Positions 40,446 to 50,137 are shown, counted from the stretch's first letter. The stretch is DNA of 64,000 bases from Anaerolineae bacterium (GCA_013178185.1 JABLXC010000017.1:1-64000); one strand, 5' to 3'. A program made the numbers and translations. Notes: a model not told the origin generated them from the sequence alone.

Positions 40446-42997
40446 GCGTGTATGTACAGGTTGCTGTAAACGTCCCCCGTGTGAGCGGCGTTTTTGATTA
40501 CCATCTGCCAGCGGAACTCGCCGGGCAGGTTGCGCCCGGCTGCCTGGTTCTAGCGCCTTTTGGGCGGCAAACGGTACAGGGAATCGTCCTGCGACTGGTG
40601 GAACACCCGCAGGTGCAAGAAACCAGGCCAATTTTAGAGCTGTTCGATCGGGAACCGGTCTTGACGGAGCATCAAATCCAGTTCGCAGAGCTGCTTTCAA
40701 AAGAGGTGTTGGCGCCGCTGGCGACTTGCCTGTTTCAGTTCTTGCCGCCGGGATTGGGCCAGCAAGCCGATACTCTCTATCGTCTAAGGGAAGGGCTGCA
40801 AGCAAAGGAAGAAGCGCTCTCTCCCTTGCAGGCAAAGATCCTGGCGCGGCTTGCCGAACGCGGCCCGCTGCGAGGCAGGCAATTGGAGGCGGCTTTTCCG
40901 CGCCGCGCCTGGAAAGAAGCCGTCAAGAAGCTGGAGAGACTTGGTTATCTGTCCTCACAACCGGTGCTGCCGCTGCCAGCCGTCCGGCCAAAGACAGCAC
41001 GAATGGTACAACTGGCCGCACCGCCGGAAGAAGCGGATCAGTTTCGAGACCGGCTGGGCCGCGGCGAAAGCGGCGCCCGTCGCTGGCGGGTGTTAGAGTT
41101 CTTGAAAAACGAACCCTGGCCGGTTTTGGCTTCTTGGGTTTACGCTGCCAGCGGCGCGAATGCCCTGGACCTGGCCCGCCTGGCGGAGCTGGGTTTGATC
41201 AGCCTTTCTGAAACGGAGGTGTGGCGTGACCCGCTCGAACAAACGGAGTGGATTCCCCAATCGCCGCCGGTTTTAACCCCCGACCAGGAGGTTGTCTGGG
41301 AGCGCATCTGCTCCTATTTGGGCAGAGCCGCAGAGGACCGGGCTGTTCCGCCATTGCTGCTGCATGGGGTGACCGGTTCGGGCAAAACCGAGTTGTATTT
41401 GCGCGCTATCGCAGAAACCATTGCGCAAGGTAAGCAGGCGATCTTCATGGTGCCAGAAATTGCCTTGACGCCCCAGACGGTCCGGCGGGTGCTGGGGCGG
41501 TTTCCAGGGCGTGTCGGGTTGGTACATTCCAAGCTCTCGACTGGGGAGCGGTATGATACCTGGCGGCGGGCGCGTGCCGGGATGCTGCCGGTGATCGTTG
41601 GCCCGCGCAGCGCGCTGTTTGCTCCGCTTTCCAAACCGGGTCTGATCATCCTTGATGAGTGCCATGACGATTCTTATTATCAGGGTGAAACGCAGCCAAA
41701 TTACCATGTGGTGGAGGCAGCGCTGATGTACGCCCGGAAGACCGGGGCGCTGATAATCCTGGGTTCGGCAACTCCGCCGGTTAGCCTGTTGTATCGCGCC
41801 CGGCTGGAAAACTGGCCCATTCTGACGCTGCCAAATCGCATCCTGGCGCACCGGGAGGCAGTGGCGCATCAAATGAGCCGGTTGGGACGCTCCTTGCCGC
41901 CGCTGTCAACCTCTGACGGAGAGATTGCTACGCTGCCGTTGCCGCCGATTGAAGTGGTGGATATGCGGGAAGAGTTGAAAGATGGAAACCGCTCCATCTT
42001 TAGCCATTCCTTGCAAAAGAAATTATCCGATGTGATTGCATCGGGCCAACAGGCTATCCTGTTCCTTAACCGGCGCGGCAGGGCTACCTATGTCTTTTGC
42101 CGGGTGTGCGGTTATGTGCTGCGTTGTTCGCGGTGCGATTTGCCCATGACCTTGCACCTTGACCCCGACGGCGGCCGGGGCGAAGTTTTACTCTGCCATA
42201 CCTGTAATTCCAGGCGTAAGTCTCCCACGACCTGTCCTCAGTGCGGCAGTGGTCATATCCGCCAATATGGGGCTGGAACCGAAAAGGTGGAGAGCGAAGT
42301 GCAAACAATGTTCCCTCAAGCGCGCACCTTGCGCTGGGACGCCGAGACCACCCGGCAGAAAGGTGCTCATGAGGTTATCCTCTCACATTTTGTCAATCAC
42401 CGCGCTGATGTTCTGATCGGGACGCAAATGCTCGCAAAAGGATTGGACCTGCCGCTTGTCACGCTGGTGGGGGTGGTGCTGGCTGATGTCGGTTTGAACT
42501 TTCCCGATTATCGCGCGCCGGAGCGTACCTTTCAACTTTTGACGCAGGTGGCGGGGCGGGCTGGGCGCAGTCCACTGGGCGGTCAGGTGGTCATTCAGAC
42601 ATTTCAACCGGATGCTTACCCTATTCAAGCAGCATCCAGGCACGATTATGCCGGTTTTTACAAACAAGAGCTGGAAAAACGCCGACAGATCGGGTACCCG
42701 CCGTTTGCGCGCCTGGTGCGCTTTGAAGCGCGTTCTCTAAAAGCCGAATTGGCCGAGGAAGCAATCAAGAAGCTTGCGGGGCGCCTGTCCCTATGGATCA
42801 CCCAGGACGGTTTAGAGGAAACCGCCAGCCTGATCGGCCCTGCGCCGTGTTTTTACCAGCGCGTCAACGGGCGCTATCGCTGGCAGGTTGTGTTGAAGGC
42901 GCCCGACCCACTCGCGATCCTGCGCGAACGAGATTTGCCTGCGGACTCCGAGCTTGTAACCTATCGTGTGGAGGTAGCCCCTCCTACGCTGCTCTAA
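40442..42997 (+). CDS. priA: Primosomal protein N' (PriA helicase)
   Basis: 851 residues. An N-terminal 3'BD domain (PRVSGVFDYHLPAEL) and winged helix precede a superfamily 2 helicase: Walker A GVTGSGKTE, DECH box in DECHDDSYYQ (usually DEEH), then GSATPP. A zinc region holds CRVCGYVLRC, CSRCDL, CHTC and CPQCG, and the C-lobe has QMLAKGLDLP and QVAGRAGRS. It restarts stalled replication forks by loading the replicative helicase. GTG start, overlapping the previous gene by 4 bases. Confidence 0.96.
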   Translation: MSVYVQVAVNVPRVSGVFDYHLPAELAGQVAPGCLVLAPFGRQTVQGIVLRLVEHPQVQETRPILELFDREPVLTEHQIQFAELLSKEVLAPLATCLFQFLPPGLGQQADTLYRLREGLQAKEEALSPLQAKILARLAERGPLRGRQLEAAFPRRAWKEAVKKLERLGYLSSQPVLPLPAVRPKTARMVQLAAPPEEADQFRDRLGRGESGARRWRVLEFLKNEPWPVLASWVYAASGANALDLARLAELGLISLSETEVWRDPLEQTEWIPQSPPVLTPDQEVVWERICSYLGRAAEDRAVPPLLLHGVTGSGKTELYLRAIAETIAQGKQAIFMVPEIALTPQTVRRVLGRFPGRVGLVHSKLSTGERYDTWRRARAGMLPVIVGPRSALFAPLSKPGLIILDECHDDSYYQGETQPNYHVVEAALMYARKTGALIILGSATPPVSLLYRARLENWPILTLPNRILAHREAVAHQMSRLGRSLPPLSTSDGEIATLPLPPIEVVDMREELKDGNRSIFSHSLQKKLSDVIASGQQAILFLNRRGRATYVFCRVCGYVLRCSRCDLPMTLHLDPDGGRGEVLLCHTCNSRRKSPTTCPQCGSGHIRQYGAGTEKVESEVQTMFPQARTLRWDAETTRQKGAHEVILSHFVNHRADVLIGTQMLAKGLDLPLVTLVGVVLADVGLNFPDYRAPERTFQLLTQVAGRAGRSPLGGQVVIQTFQPDAYPIQAASRHDYAGFYKQELEKRRQIGYPPFARLVRFEARSLKAELAEEAIKKLAGRLSLWITQDGLEETASLIGPAPCFYQRVNGRYRWQVVLKAPDPLAILRERDLPADSELVTYRVEVAPPTLL

Positions 42998-43010
42998 CGG
43001 TGATTTTGCG

Positions 43011-43061
43011 CCCAAAGGGGAGATACATGCGGCGCGGGGGAATGGCCTTGGGGGGTTTTTT
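43011..43061 (+). terminator. Possible terminator after priA
   Basis: CCCAAAGG (43011-43018) can pair with CCTTGGG (43046-43052) with one bulge, followed by six Ts (43056-43061). The loop is long, so this is tentative. Confidence 0.4.
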
Positions 43062-43087
43062 CTTCCCTTGAATTTGTTTATTCGGTG

Positions 43088-43108
43088 TAAAATGATTCTT
43101 AAGGAATC
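43088..43108 (+). promoter_or_regulatory. Promoter with paired GANTC sites of ccrM-like gene
   Basis: A TAAAAT -10 candidate (43088-43093) is followed by GATTC (43094-43098) and GAATC (43104-43108). The two GANTC sites are inverted around TTAAG and lie at the predicted transcription start, just before the ATG at 43115. Confidence 0.55.
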
Positions 43109-43114
43109 GAAATC

Positions 43115-44200
43115 ATGCAGAGTTTGCCGGTCAATGAAATTATCCACGGCGATTGTGTTCAGGTTCTGGCGGATTTTCCAGAAGGATCGGTTGACCTGAT
43201 TTTCGCCGACCCGCCGTACAATCTTCAACTTCAGAATACGCTGTTTCGCCCGAATATGACGCGCGTAGATGCCGTTGATGATGAGTGGGATAAATTCAGC
43301 AGCCTGCAGGAATACGACCGGTTCAGCCGCGCATGGTTGAGCGCCTGCCGCCGTGTGCTCAAAGATACCGGTACGCTGTGGGTTATCGGCTCGTACCATA
43401 ACATATACCGGCTGGGGACGATCATACAAGACCTGGGCTTTTGGTTCTTGAACGATATCGTGTGGATCAAGACCAACCCCATGCCGAATTTTCGCGGGGT
43501 GCGGTTTACCAATGCTCATGAAACGCTGATCTGGGCAAGCAAGTTCAAGGGAGCAAAGTACACCTTCAACCACCATGCCATGAAAGCTTTGAACGATGAA
43601 AAGCAAATGCGCAGCGACTGGCTGCTCTCGATCTGCTCCGGGTCTGAACGGATCCGCAGCCATGGCCAGAAAGCTCACCCAACCCAGAAACCCGAGGCGC
43701 TGCTTTACCGGGTGATCCTGGCTTCCAGCACTCCGGGAGATATTGTGTTGGATCCATTCTTTGGCAGCGGGACGACGGGGGCGGTGGCCATGCGCCTGGG
43801 ACGCCGGTGGATTGGGATTGAGAAGGAAAGCGATTACGTTTCGGTTGCCCGGCAGCGTCTTTCAGCCATCACGCCGGAGATCTTTCCTGATGCAGCATTG
43901 GTGGTGCGCAGTGGCCGGCGAGGCGAAGACCGCATCCCGTTCGGGGCGCTGCTTGAAAATGGTCTGCTCAAACCGGGACAGTTGTTATACTTTCGGCGCG
44001 ACCGCAGCATGGCGGCTTGTGTTAAAGCAGATGGCACGCTGGCGTTGAACGGTTACCAGGGCTCAATCCACATGGTGGGTCGCCAGTTGATGGGTGGGAG
44101 CCCCTGTAACGGTTGGGAACACTGGTACTACGAGACTGAGACAGGCGAATTACACGCGATCGACGATTTGCGCCGTGTGGTGCGTGAAAGCCGATCTTAG
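43115..44200 (+). CDS. CcrM-like orphan adenine-N6 DNA methyltransferase
   Basis: 361 residues. The catalytic motif DPPY is at 32-35 and the SAM-binding motif [10 protein letters not shown] at about 213-222, the circular order of a beta-class adenine methyltransferase. Conserved blocks ([57 protein letters not shown]) match CcrM/M.HinfI, which methylate GANTC. The C-terminus (about 272-355) is a RAMA-type domain as in CcrM. No restriction endonuclease gene is adjacent, so it is an orphan regulator-type enzyme. Specificity is inferred from family resemblance. Confidence 0.92.
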   Translation: MQSLPVNEIIHGDCVQVLADFPEGSVDLIFADPPYNLQLQNTLFRPNMTRVDAVDDEWDKFSSLQEYDRFSRAWLSACRRVLKDTGTLWVIGSYHNIYRLGTIIQDLGFWFLNDIVWIKTNPMPNFRGVRFTNAHETLIWASKFKGAKYTFNHHAMKALNDEKQMRSDWLLSICSGSERIRSHGQKAHPTQKPEALLYRVILASSTPGDIVLDPFFGSGTTGAVAMRLGRRWIGIEKESDYVSVARQRLSAITPEIFPDAALVVRSGRRGEDRIPFGALLENGLLKPGQLLYFRRDRSMAACVKADGTLALNGYQGSIHMVGRQLMGGSPCNGWEHWYYETETGELHAIDDLRRVVRESRS

Positions 44201-44220
44201 AATCATCATATACGCCAACA

Positions 44221-44259
44221 AAAAACGTCTGGCGGGTTATTTCTGCCAGACGTTTTTTT
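44221..44259 (+). terminator. Terminator after ccrM-like gene
   Basis: A 13-bp stem, AAAAACGTCTGGC (44221-44233) with GCCAGACGTTTTT (44245-44257), ends in seven Ts. Strong Rho-independent terminator 20 bases after the stop. Confidence 0.85.
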
Positions 44260-44273
44260 CGTCTTCCGAGTCG

Positions 44274-45392
44274 CTATTGCAAGACGTACCAGGGGTTGAT
44301 AAAACCGCCCAGATAGCGCACTTCGAAGTGAAGGTGAGCGCCGGTGGAATTGCCCGTGCTGCCTGCCAGTCCGATCAATTGACCCTGACCGACGCCCTGG
44401 CCGCAGTAGACAGAAATCTGGCTCATGTGGGCGTACAAGGTATGATAGCCGTTCTGGTGATCGATCATCACCATATTCCCATAACCGCCGCCTATAGAGC
44501 CTGCATAGACGACCACGCCGCTATCCGCAGCATACACGGGGGCGCCTTCTCCGGCAGCGATATCAATGGCGAGGTGCCCGGACCAGTAGTCATTGCCGGA
44601 GAGGAAATGCTGGACAGCAGGCCAGACGAATGTTCCGCTGCCCACCGGGCCGCCAGCAGAAACCTGGCAGCCGCCAGGTCCGCTGACCCCTTTGGTGACG
44701 CCCGATTTTGGAGCGTAAGCCACCGGGACAACCCATTGCTTGAACTCGCGTGAGCCGCCGGGGATCATGATCATCGTACCCGGCTCGATCACCGGGTTGG
44801 TGATATCCAGTTGATTACCGGGCCATTCAAGGATGGATTCCGGATCCACTTTAAAGGTCGCGGCCACTTTTTCGATGGTGTCGCTTTCTTTCCATTCATA
44901 ATAGACGCCATCGGTAGGCGGGATCTCAAGCTCCATTCCAACGGAGATCATGTGCGGGTCGTCGTTGAGTATGGTGTAATTGGACCAAAGGATGGATTCG
45001 GGTTTGATCTTGAACTGGTTGGCAATCCCAAAGATGGAATCGCCTTTTTGGATGGTGTACTTGGTTGGTTCGCTACGGGGCCGGGTAGGGATCGTAGTGC
45101 GCGGGTTGGTGACCCGGACAATGGCTTCTACCCCTACGTCGGATTTTAGCGGCGGCAGCACTTCTGGGGCCGATAAACTGGCTGGTTGTGAGTCACCGCT
45201 GGCAACGTCCCCTCCCTGGGGCGCTGCCAGAGCAGCCTGGGCTACAGGAGAACGCTGCCATAGCAAGTACATCATCAATGCCACCATGAAGATGGCTACC
45301 CCCCACGCCAGCCGGGGAAGCCAGGACGGCAAAGAAGACTTTTTCTTCGTCTTCGTGACCGGCTTCACCTGTTGGATGGGATTGTTTTTCAC
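44274..45392 (-). CDS. LysM-M23 peptidoglycan endopeptidase
   Basis: 372 residues. One N-terminal membrane helix (about residues 28-47) anchors it. Two LysM-type modules follow (YTIQKGDSIFGIANQFKI and a weaker YYEWKESDTIEKVA). The C-terminal M23 metallopeptidase has HLAIDIAAGEG and GAHLHFEVRY, with the zinc His/Asp positions intact. It cleaves peptidoglycan cross-bridges or acts as an EnvC-like activator. Its GTG start overlaps the rho stop by 4 bases, so it is expressed with rho. Confidence 0.94.
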   Translation of the reverse strand: MKNNPIQQVKPVTKTKKKSSLPSWLPRLAWGVAIFMVALMMYLLWQRSPVAQAALAAPQGGDVASGDSQPASLSAPEVLPPLKSDVGVEAIVRVTNPRTTIPTRPRSEPTKYTIQKGDSIFGIANQFKIKPESILWSNYTILNDDPHMISVGMELEIPPTDGVYYEWKESDTIEKVAATFKVDPESILEWPGNQLDITNPVIEPGTMIMIPGGSREFKQWVVPVAYAPKSGVTKGVSGPGGCQVSAGGPVGSGTFVWPAVQHFLSGNDYWSGHLAIDIAAGEGAPVYAADSGVVVYAGSIGGGYGNMVMIDHQNGYHTLYAHMSQISVYCGQGVGQGQLIGLAGSTGNSTGAHLHFEVRYLGGFINPWYVLQ

Positions 45393-46681
45393 ATATCCTC
45401 CGTTAAGTTCTCCAGAAATTCGATATTGTTCTTTGTCTTTGACATACGCTGCAGGATGGCTTCGGTTGCAACAGCAGAGTCCATCCCTGCGCCTTGCGGC
45501 GGGGTGCCGATCATTTGTAGATACATGCGGCGCATCAGCCAGACGCGCTGCAAGATATCGGGGCCAAGCAGCAAGTCTTCGCGGCGGGTAGAAGAGCGCT
45601 CAATGTCGATGGCGGGAAATATGCGACGCTCCTGGAGCTTGCGGGATAGATGCAGCTCCATGTTGCCAGTGCCTTTAAACTCTTCGTAGACGACATCGTC
45701 CAGCCGGGAGCCTGTATCAACCAGGGCGGTTGCGATGATTGTCAGGCTTCCGCCTTCTTCAAGGTTGCGGGCGGCGCCGAAGAAACGCTTGGGGGGGTAA
45801 AGGGCGGATGGATCCATACCGCCAGAGAGCGTCCGGCCGGAGGGATTGACCACCAGGTTGTAAGCGCGCGCCAGGCGTGTGAGGGAATCCATCAGAATGA
45901 CGACATCTCTCCCGATTTCGACCAGGCGTTTGGCGCGTTCGAGCGTGATTTCGGCGGTGCGAACATGGGAAGAAACCGGTTCATCAAATGTAGAGGCAAC
46001 CACTTCGGCGTCTACGGAACGGTCCATATCGGTCACTTCTTCTGGGCGCTCGCCAATGAGCGCCATAATTAGATGAACTTCAGGGTTGCGCACCGAGATC
46101 GAATTGGCAATGTGTTTAAGAATAGTGGTCTTTCCTGCTTTGGGAGGGGAGACAATCATCCCACGCTGTCCCCGTCCAATGGGGGCGATCAGGTTGATCA
46201 AGCGGGTGGAGAGAATGGCGCGATCCGTTTCCAGGTCAAAGCGTTTATCTGGAAAGATAGGGGTGAGGCTCTCAAATGTGGGACGGCTGTGGGCCTCCTC
46301 AGGGGTGAGACCGTTGATACTTTCTACTTTCAGTAAGCCATAATGCCGTTCTGAGTCGCGGGGCGGACGGACATGTCCGATGACCAGATCTCCGCTGCGG
46401 AGGTCGTAACGGCGGAGCTGCGCCTGCGAGACATAAACATCTTCCGGGCCTACCTGGTAATTGGTGCGCAAAAAGCCGATGCCCTCGTTCATGATTTCGA
46501 GAATGCCGCCGCGCACTTCCAAACCTTCTCGCTCGGCTTCATTCTGGCGGATTTTGATGATCAGATTTTCCTTTTTCAGGCGCGCTGCGTTTTGAATGCC
46601 AAGTTCCTTGCCCGTTTCACGCAGCTCGGCAAGGGGGGCATTTTCAAGATCGAGAATTTTCATAGATTTTGGAGTGTCCAT
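45389..46681 (-). CDS. rho: Transcription termination factor Rho
   Basis: 430 residues. An N-terminal SAP-like domain ([18 protein letters not shown]), an RNA-binding CSD ([29 protein letters not shown]) and the ATPase core are present: Walker A region [15 protein letters not shown], Walker [18 protein letters not shown]-loop [15 protein letters not shown]-loop [10 protein letters not shown]. It is an RNA-dependent hexameric helicase that ends transcription. The start at 46681 is used; the ATG at 46663 fits the family as well. The longer frame to 46834 runs through the leader hairpins and is rejected. Confidence 0.96.
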   Translation of the reverse strand: MDTPKSMKILDLENAPLAELRETGKELGIQNAARLKKENLIIKIRQNEAEREGLEVRGGILEIMNEGIGFLRTNYQVGPEDVYVSQAQLRRYDLRSGDLVIGHVRPPRDSERHYGLLKVESINGLTPEEAHSRPTFESLTPIFPDKRFDLETDRAILSTRLINLIAPIGRGQRGMIVSPPKAGKTTILKHIANSISVRNPEVHLIMALIGERPEEVTDMDRSVDAEVVASTFDEPVSSHVRTAEITLERAKRLVEIGRDVVILMDSLTRLARAYNLVVNPSGRTLSGGMDPSALYPPKRFFGAARNLEEGGSLTIIATALVDTGSRLDDVVYEEFKGTGNMELHLSRKLQERRIFPAIDIERSSTRREDLLLGPDILQRVWLMRRMYLQMIGTPPQGAGMDSAVATEAILQRMSKTKNNIEFLENLTEDM

Positions 46682-46703
46682 CCTGATGGCGAATAAGGTA
46701 GAC

Positions 46704-46722
46704 CAAAACCCTGATGGTTTTG
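46704..46722 (-). promoter_or_regulatory. Hairpin just upstream of rho start
   Basis: CAAAACC (46704-46710) pairs with GGTTTTG (46716-46722) around a 5-base loop, inside the rho leader and about 23 bases before its start codon. Confidence 0.45.
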
Positions 46723-46786
46723 TGAAAAAATTGATTGTTGCTCGTTTTATTTGAAGATATGGGGTGAAAAATCCCTGCGCGTTCCC

Positions 46787-46813
46787 CCCTTCCCTGCATT
46801 GGCAGGGAGAGGG
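46787..46813 (-). promoter_or_regulatory. GC hairpin in rho leader
   Basis: TCCCTGC (46791-46797) and GCAGGGA (46802-46808) form a tight stem with a 4-base loop, extended by CCCT/AGGG with one bulge. With the promoter at 46853 it lies in a leader of about 165 bases. The remaining 46682-47019 span holds only the divergent HIT promoter region. Confidence 0.5.
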
Positions 46814-46852
46814 TCTTCTTCCTATGATTATCAAACTTCCGGTAGTAACGAA

Positions 46853-46861
46853 ATTATAGCA
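46853..46861 (-). promoter_or_regulatory. Extended -10 promoter of rho
   Basis: Minus-strand TGCTATAAT, a perfect extended -10. The predicted start near 46846 gives a leader of about 165 bases for rho. Confidence 0.6.
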
Positions 46862-47019
46862 CGCAAGACGGAAACGTGCAAGAAAAGTATTTAGCAGTTT
46901 TGCAAAGATCAGGCTACGTTAAAAATATGGATTGCTACCCGAATAGCTGTTTGTCGGTTAAAATAGCGGCAACTGTTCTGGTACCAGGGCAGAGCGATTC
47001 CTTAATCGAGGTGGTTCTT

Positions 47020-47505
47020 ATGAAACAAGTGTGGTCGCCCTGGAGAATGAAGTATATCATGCATCACGAACCCAGCCCTGAATGTATTTTTTGCAAAGCA
47101 CAGCAACTTGACGATGGCCCCGAAAATTTAATCGTGGCGCGCGGTCATTTCACTTTTGTCATTCTGAATCGTTATCCCTATACCAGCGGGCATTTGATGG
47201 TTGTTCCTTACGCGCACCAGCCGACCCTGGACCGGCTGACTGTTGAAGCTCGGAGGGAGATCGTTGAAATCATCACAACCGCCGAAGTGGTCTTGCAAGA
47301 AGTCTATCACCCGGACGGTTTTAACATCGGGGCGAACATCGGTTCAGCCGCGGGCGCCGGCGTGGCCGGTCATCTGCATTTTCATGTGGTGCCGCGCTGG
47401 AGCGGAGATACCAATTTTATGTCAACCCTGGCGGATACGCGTGTGCTCCCTGAGGCGCTTGAGCAAACTTTTTGCCGCTTGAAGGCAGCCTGGCCAAAAA
47501 ATTAG
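47020..47505 (+). CDS. HIT family nucleotide hydrolase/transferase
   Basis: 161 residues. The active-site HLHFHVVPRW is the histidine triad, and ECIFCKAQQLDDGPENLIV is the family N-terminal pattern with a CxxC-like zinc pair. Closest by eye are bacterial Ap4A phosphorylase-like/AMP-lysine hydrolase HIT proteins. The ATG at 47020 follows GAGGTGG; the longer ORF from 46876 is rejected. It converges with a GNAT gene by a 4-base overlap. Confidence 0.93.
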   Translation: MKQVWSPWRMKYIMHHEPSPECIFCKAQQLDDGPENLIVARGHFTFVILNRYPYTSGHLMVVPYAHQPTLDRLTVEARREIVEIITTAEVVLQEVYHPDGFNIGANIGSAAGAGVAGHLHFHVVPRWSGDTNFMSTLADTRVLPEALEQTFCRLKAAWPKN

Positions 47506-47960
47506 CACGCTATGCCATCCCAACGCATGATGCGCAGGGATGGTTCTCCACCTTGCAGAAGTTTCCCGATCCAATAGAGCGCCTGCCACAGTCGCCGAAA
47601 ATCGGCTGGCATCTGATCCACAGGGATGGAATAAAACCCGAACTGCCGGTAATAACTTTCCCGCCTTTTGTGCGTCATCAAAAAGAGGGGTGGTTCCTGG
47701 TTGCGGAGCAGCCCGGCGACGAGCGCTTTGCCAATACCTTGTCCCTGGCTGTCGGGAGCAACGGCTAGAGAGGCCAGTTCTCGGACGCCGCCGGCATGGG
47801 GTTTGATTTGCCCACAACCGATGACTCGCCCAGCAGGATCTACAGCCACCAGAAAACGCTGCCAGGCCAGCCCAAGCGGGTTGATGTGCACCCGCCAGAT
47901 CAGGGTACGAATCGTCCACGCCTCTTGTTTGCGAGCAGGTCTGATCGTGTAGACAGACAT
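47502..47960 (-). CDS. GNAT family N-acetyltransferase
   Basis: 152 residues with the GNAT fold. The acetyl-CoA pyrophosphate loop is SQGQGIGKALVAGLL (Q/R-x-x-G-x-G/A), followed by YYRQFGFYSIP. Substrate unknown; small GNATs of this size often act on amines or protein N-termini. It is followed on the same strand by a CPBP protease gene only upstream (47982), 22 bases away, so the two form an operon. Confidence 0.9.
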   Translation of the reverse strand: MSVYTIRPARKQEAWTIRTLIWRVHINPLGLAWQRFLVAVDPAGRVIGCGQIKPHAGGVRELASLAVAPDSQGQGIGKALVAGLLRNQEPPLFLMTHKRRESYYRQFGFYSIPVDQMPADFRRLWQALYWIGKLLQGGEPSLRIMRWDGIAC

Positions 47961-47981
47961 AATTTTGCACCTATGACCAAA

Positions 47982-48596
47982 CTAACCAAGCCGTCCGGCG
48001 CTGGCAAGGATGATCGCTACGGCGATACACCAATGAATCAGAACCGGGTAGAGGTAAGAACGAGTGCGCCAGGCAACCCAGCCGAAAAAATAACCGCCGA
48101 AGATGGTGGTGAGGGTTTCTAACTCCGGTTTGCCCAGGTGGGCGATGGCAAATGGAACAGCCTGCATCCAGAGGGCGTGGCGGCCAAATTGGCGTTCCAA
48201 CCCAAAGAGCAGCCAGCCGCGAAAAAGGAATTCCCAGCCGAGAAGGTCTAAAATTAGCTGAAAAGGTGCAGCAGGATGGTACTGCGGCTGGTAATACCGA
48301 CTCAAGGAGGGTGTGAAGTGGGCTGCCAGCCAGACGGCAGGGAAAATCAGGATCGCCGAGAGCAGCGCGATTTTTAGGCCGGTTCGCCAATCTCCGAGCT
48401 GAAACCCGTACTGGGATGGATTTTCGCGCAGGAGGAAGACGATGAAAACGATCGGGATGACCAGGTGCAGCAGGAAGCGGTCAAGGTAGTACCAGGGGGT
48501 CAGGTTTCGATAGTAATCTAGCAAGATGAGCTGGGTGCTGGCAATGAGAAGAAACGGAATCTTCCAGCTTTCTGGTAGACGCCAGGTTCGTTTCAT
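47982..48596 (-). CDS. CPBP family intramembrane metalloprotease-like protein
   Basis: 204 residues with about six membrane helices. Motif 1 is WEFLFRG (usually EExxxR; here the first Glu is Trp), motif 2 FAIAHLGKPE (FxxxH) and a following GGYFFGWV. These are ABI/CPBP (Rce1-like) glutamic protease marks. WEFLFRG-type variants are seen in bacterial members. A role in membrane protein processing or bacteriocin immunity is usual for the family but unproven here. It starts 24 bases after gatB. Confidence 0.87.
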   Translation of the reverse strand: MKRTWRLPESWKIPFLLIASTQLILLDYYRNLTPWYYLDRFLLHLVIPIVFIVFLLRENPSQYGFQLGDWRTGLKIALLSAILIFPAVWLAAHFTPSLSRYYQPQYHPAAPFQLILDLLGWEFLFRGWLLFGLERQFGRHALWMQAVPFAIAHLGKPELETLTTIFGGYFFGWVAWRTRSYLYPVLIHWCIAVAIILASAGRLG

Positions 48597-48619
48597 TGTT
48601 AGTCACCAGGGAATGTCGC

Positions 48620-50053
48620 TTAACCTAAGAGTTCTTCCAGGATTTTTCTGGCGATATTTGGATCGGCTTTGCCGCGCATCTTTTTCATCACCTGGCCGAC
48701 GAACCAGCCGATGAGGGTGACTTTGCCGCTTTTATAAGACTCCACTTCTTTGGGACTTTCGGCCAACACTTCCTGGCAGACGGAGCGGATGGCGGAATCG
48801 TCGCTCACTCTGGCGAGTCCTTCTTCCTCTACTAGTTTTGCCGGGGGTCTTCCGGTTTGCTGAACTTTTTCCAACAGGTTTTTTCCGGTGTTGTTATTGA
48901 TCGTACCCGCATCTACGAGCTTGATGATTTCTGCCAGAAACTGCGGGGTGAGCTTGAGTTGATCGGCGGTTAAGCCGCTTTCGTTCAGCATCCGCAGAAC
49001 ATCGTTCATCAGCCAGTTTGAAACCCGCTTTGGGTCGCCGGAATAGGTTTTTACTGCTGTTTCAAAGTATTCCGACAGGCTGCGGTCGCCTGTCAGGATA
49101 TCGGCGTCGTATTCCGGCAGACCATACTGGTTGATAAAGCGATTGCGCCGCTCGAGTGGAAGTTCCGGCAGCTTGGAGAGCACTTTTTGCTTCCATTCCT
49201 CATGGATGCGCACCGGTAAGAGGTCGGGCTCGCGGAAGTAGCGGTAATCGGCTTCTGTCTCCTTTGAACGCATTTTCCGCAGCACGCCGGCGTCCTCGTC
49301 CCATTCCAGTGTCCAGGCTTCGATTTTATGGCCGGCTTCAACCTCGCGAATCTGACGCTCGATTTCCTTCCCAACGGCTTCGCGGACAGCCTCGATGGAA
49401 TTAACGTTCTTGATCTCGGTTTTGGGGTTAAGATAAGCGGCCCCTTTTGGCCGGATGGATACGTTGGCGTCACATCGTAAGTGGGCTTTTTCCATATCCG
49501 CTTCTGAAACGCCCAACCACCGCAAGAGCTGCCGCAGGCGGGTCAGGTATTGGGCTGCTTCGTCAGCAGAGCGCAAGTCTGGGCCGGTAACCATCTCGAT
49601 GAGAGGGACGCCGCAGCGGTTGAAATCAATCAGGCGCAGGCCGTTCTCATTTTTGGTTTTGCCTGCATCTTCTTCGATGTGAAGCTTGTGGATGCTGACC
49701 TGCCGGACGCTGCCGTCTGGGAGAGGCAATTGCATGTAGCCTCCCCGCGCCAGGGGCATATCATATTGCGATATCTGATAGCCCTTGGGAAGATCAGGAT
49801 AGAAATAGTTTTTGCGGTCGAAGTAAGAAAGCGGTTGAATTTCTGCATGCATCGCGGCGGCCAGCAGCATTCCTTTTTCAATCGCTGCTTTGTTGGGCAC
49901 TGGCAGCACCCCCGGTAAACCGGAGCACACCGGGCAGATGTTAGTATTAGGGGCGTCGGACCATGAATCAGCCTTGCAGGAACAGAAGATTTTGGTCTTG
50001 GTATTGAGCTGGATGTGCGTTTCCAGGCCAATAACGGCTTCGTAATCGGTCAT
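48620..50053 (-). CDS. gatB: Asp/Glu-tRNA amidotransferase subunit B
   Basis: 477 residues. The GatB catalytic domain shows VIGLETHIQLNTKTKIFC, CPVCSGLPGVLPVPNK (zinc knuckle) and DFNRCGVPLIEMVT. The C-terminal GatB_Yqey domain runs to the end (DPNIARKILEELLG). With GatA and GatC it amidates Glu-tRNA-Gln and Asp-tRNA-Asn. GatA and GatC genes are not in the window. It is the first gene of gatB-CPBP-GNAT. Confidence 0.97.
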   Translation of the reverse strand: MTDYEAVIGLETHIQLNTKTKIFCSCKADSWSDAPNTNICPVCSGLPGVLPVPNKAAIEKGMLLAAAMHAEIQPLSYFDRKNYFYPDLPKGYQISQYDMPLARGGYMQLPLPDGSVRQVSIHKLHIEEDAGKTKNENGLRLIDFNRCGVPLIEMVTGPDLRSADEAAQYLTRLRQLLRWLGVSEADMEKAHLRCDANVSIRPKGAAYLNPKTEIKNVNSIEAVREAVGKEIERQIREVEAGHKIEAWTLEWDEDAGVLRKMRSKETEADYRYFREPDLLPVRIHEEWKQKVLSKLPELPLERRNRFINQYGLPEYDADILTGDRSLSEYFETAVKTYSGDPKRVSNWLMNDVLRMLNESGLTADQLKLTPQFLAEIIKLVDAGTINNNTGKNLLEKVQQTGRPPAKLVEEEGLARVSDDSAIRSVCQEVLAESPKEVESYKSGKVTLIGWFVGQVMKKMRGKADPNIARKILEELLG

Positions 50054-50137
50054 AATAATCTCCTGAATGGCGCAAGGTGGTTACACGATAAGGTTGAGCT
50101 AATTTTAGCACAATCATAAATTTGAATCCCTGAAGCC

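Noticed and set aside
46787-46813. GC hairpin considered as a CRISPR-like or mobile repeat
   Set aside because: A single copy in the window with no regular spacers; best seen as leader structure.
46682-46834. N-terminal extension of Rho to 46834
   Set aside because: The extra residues run through the leader hairpins and do not match Rho.
46876-47019. N-terminal extension of the HIT protein
   Set aside because: No family match; the ATG at 47020 has a good GAGGTGG site.
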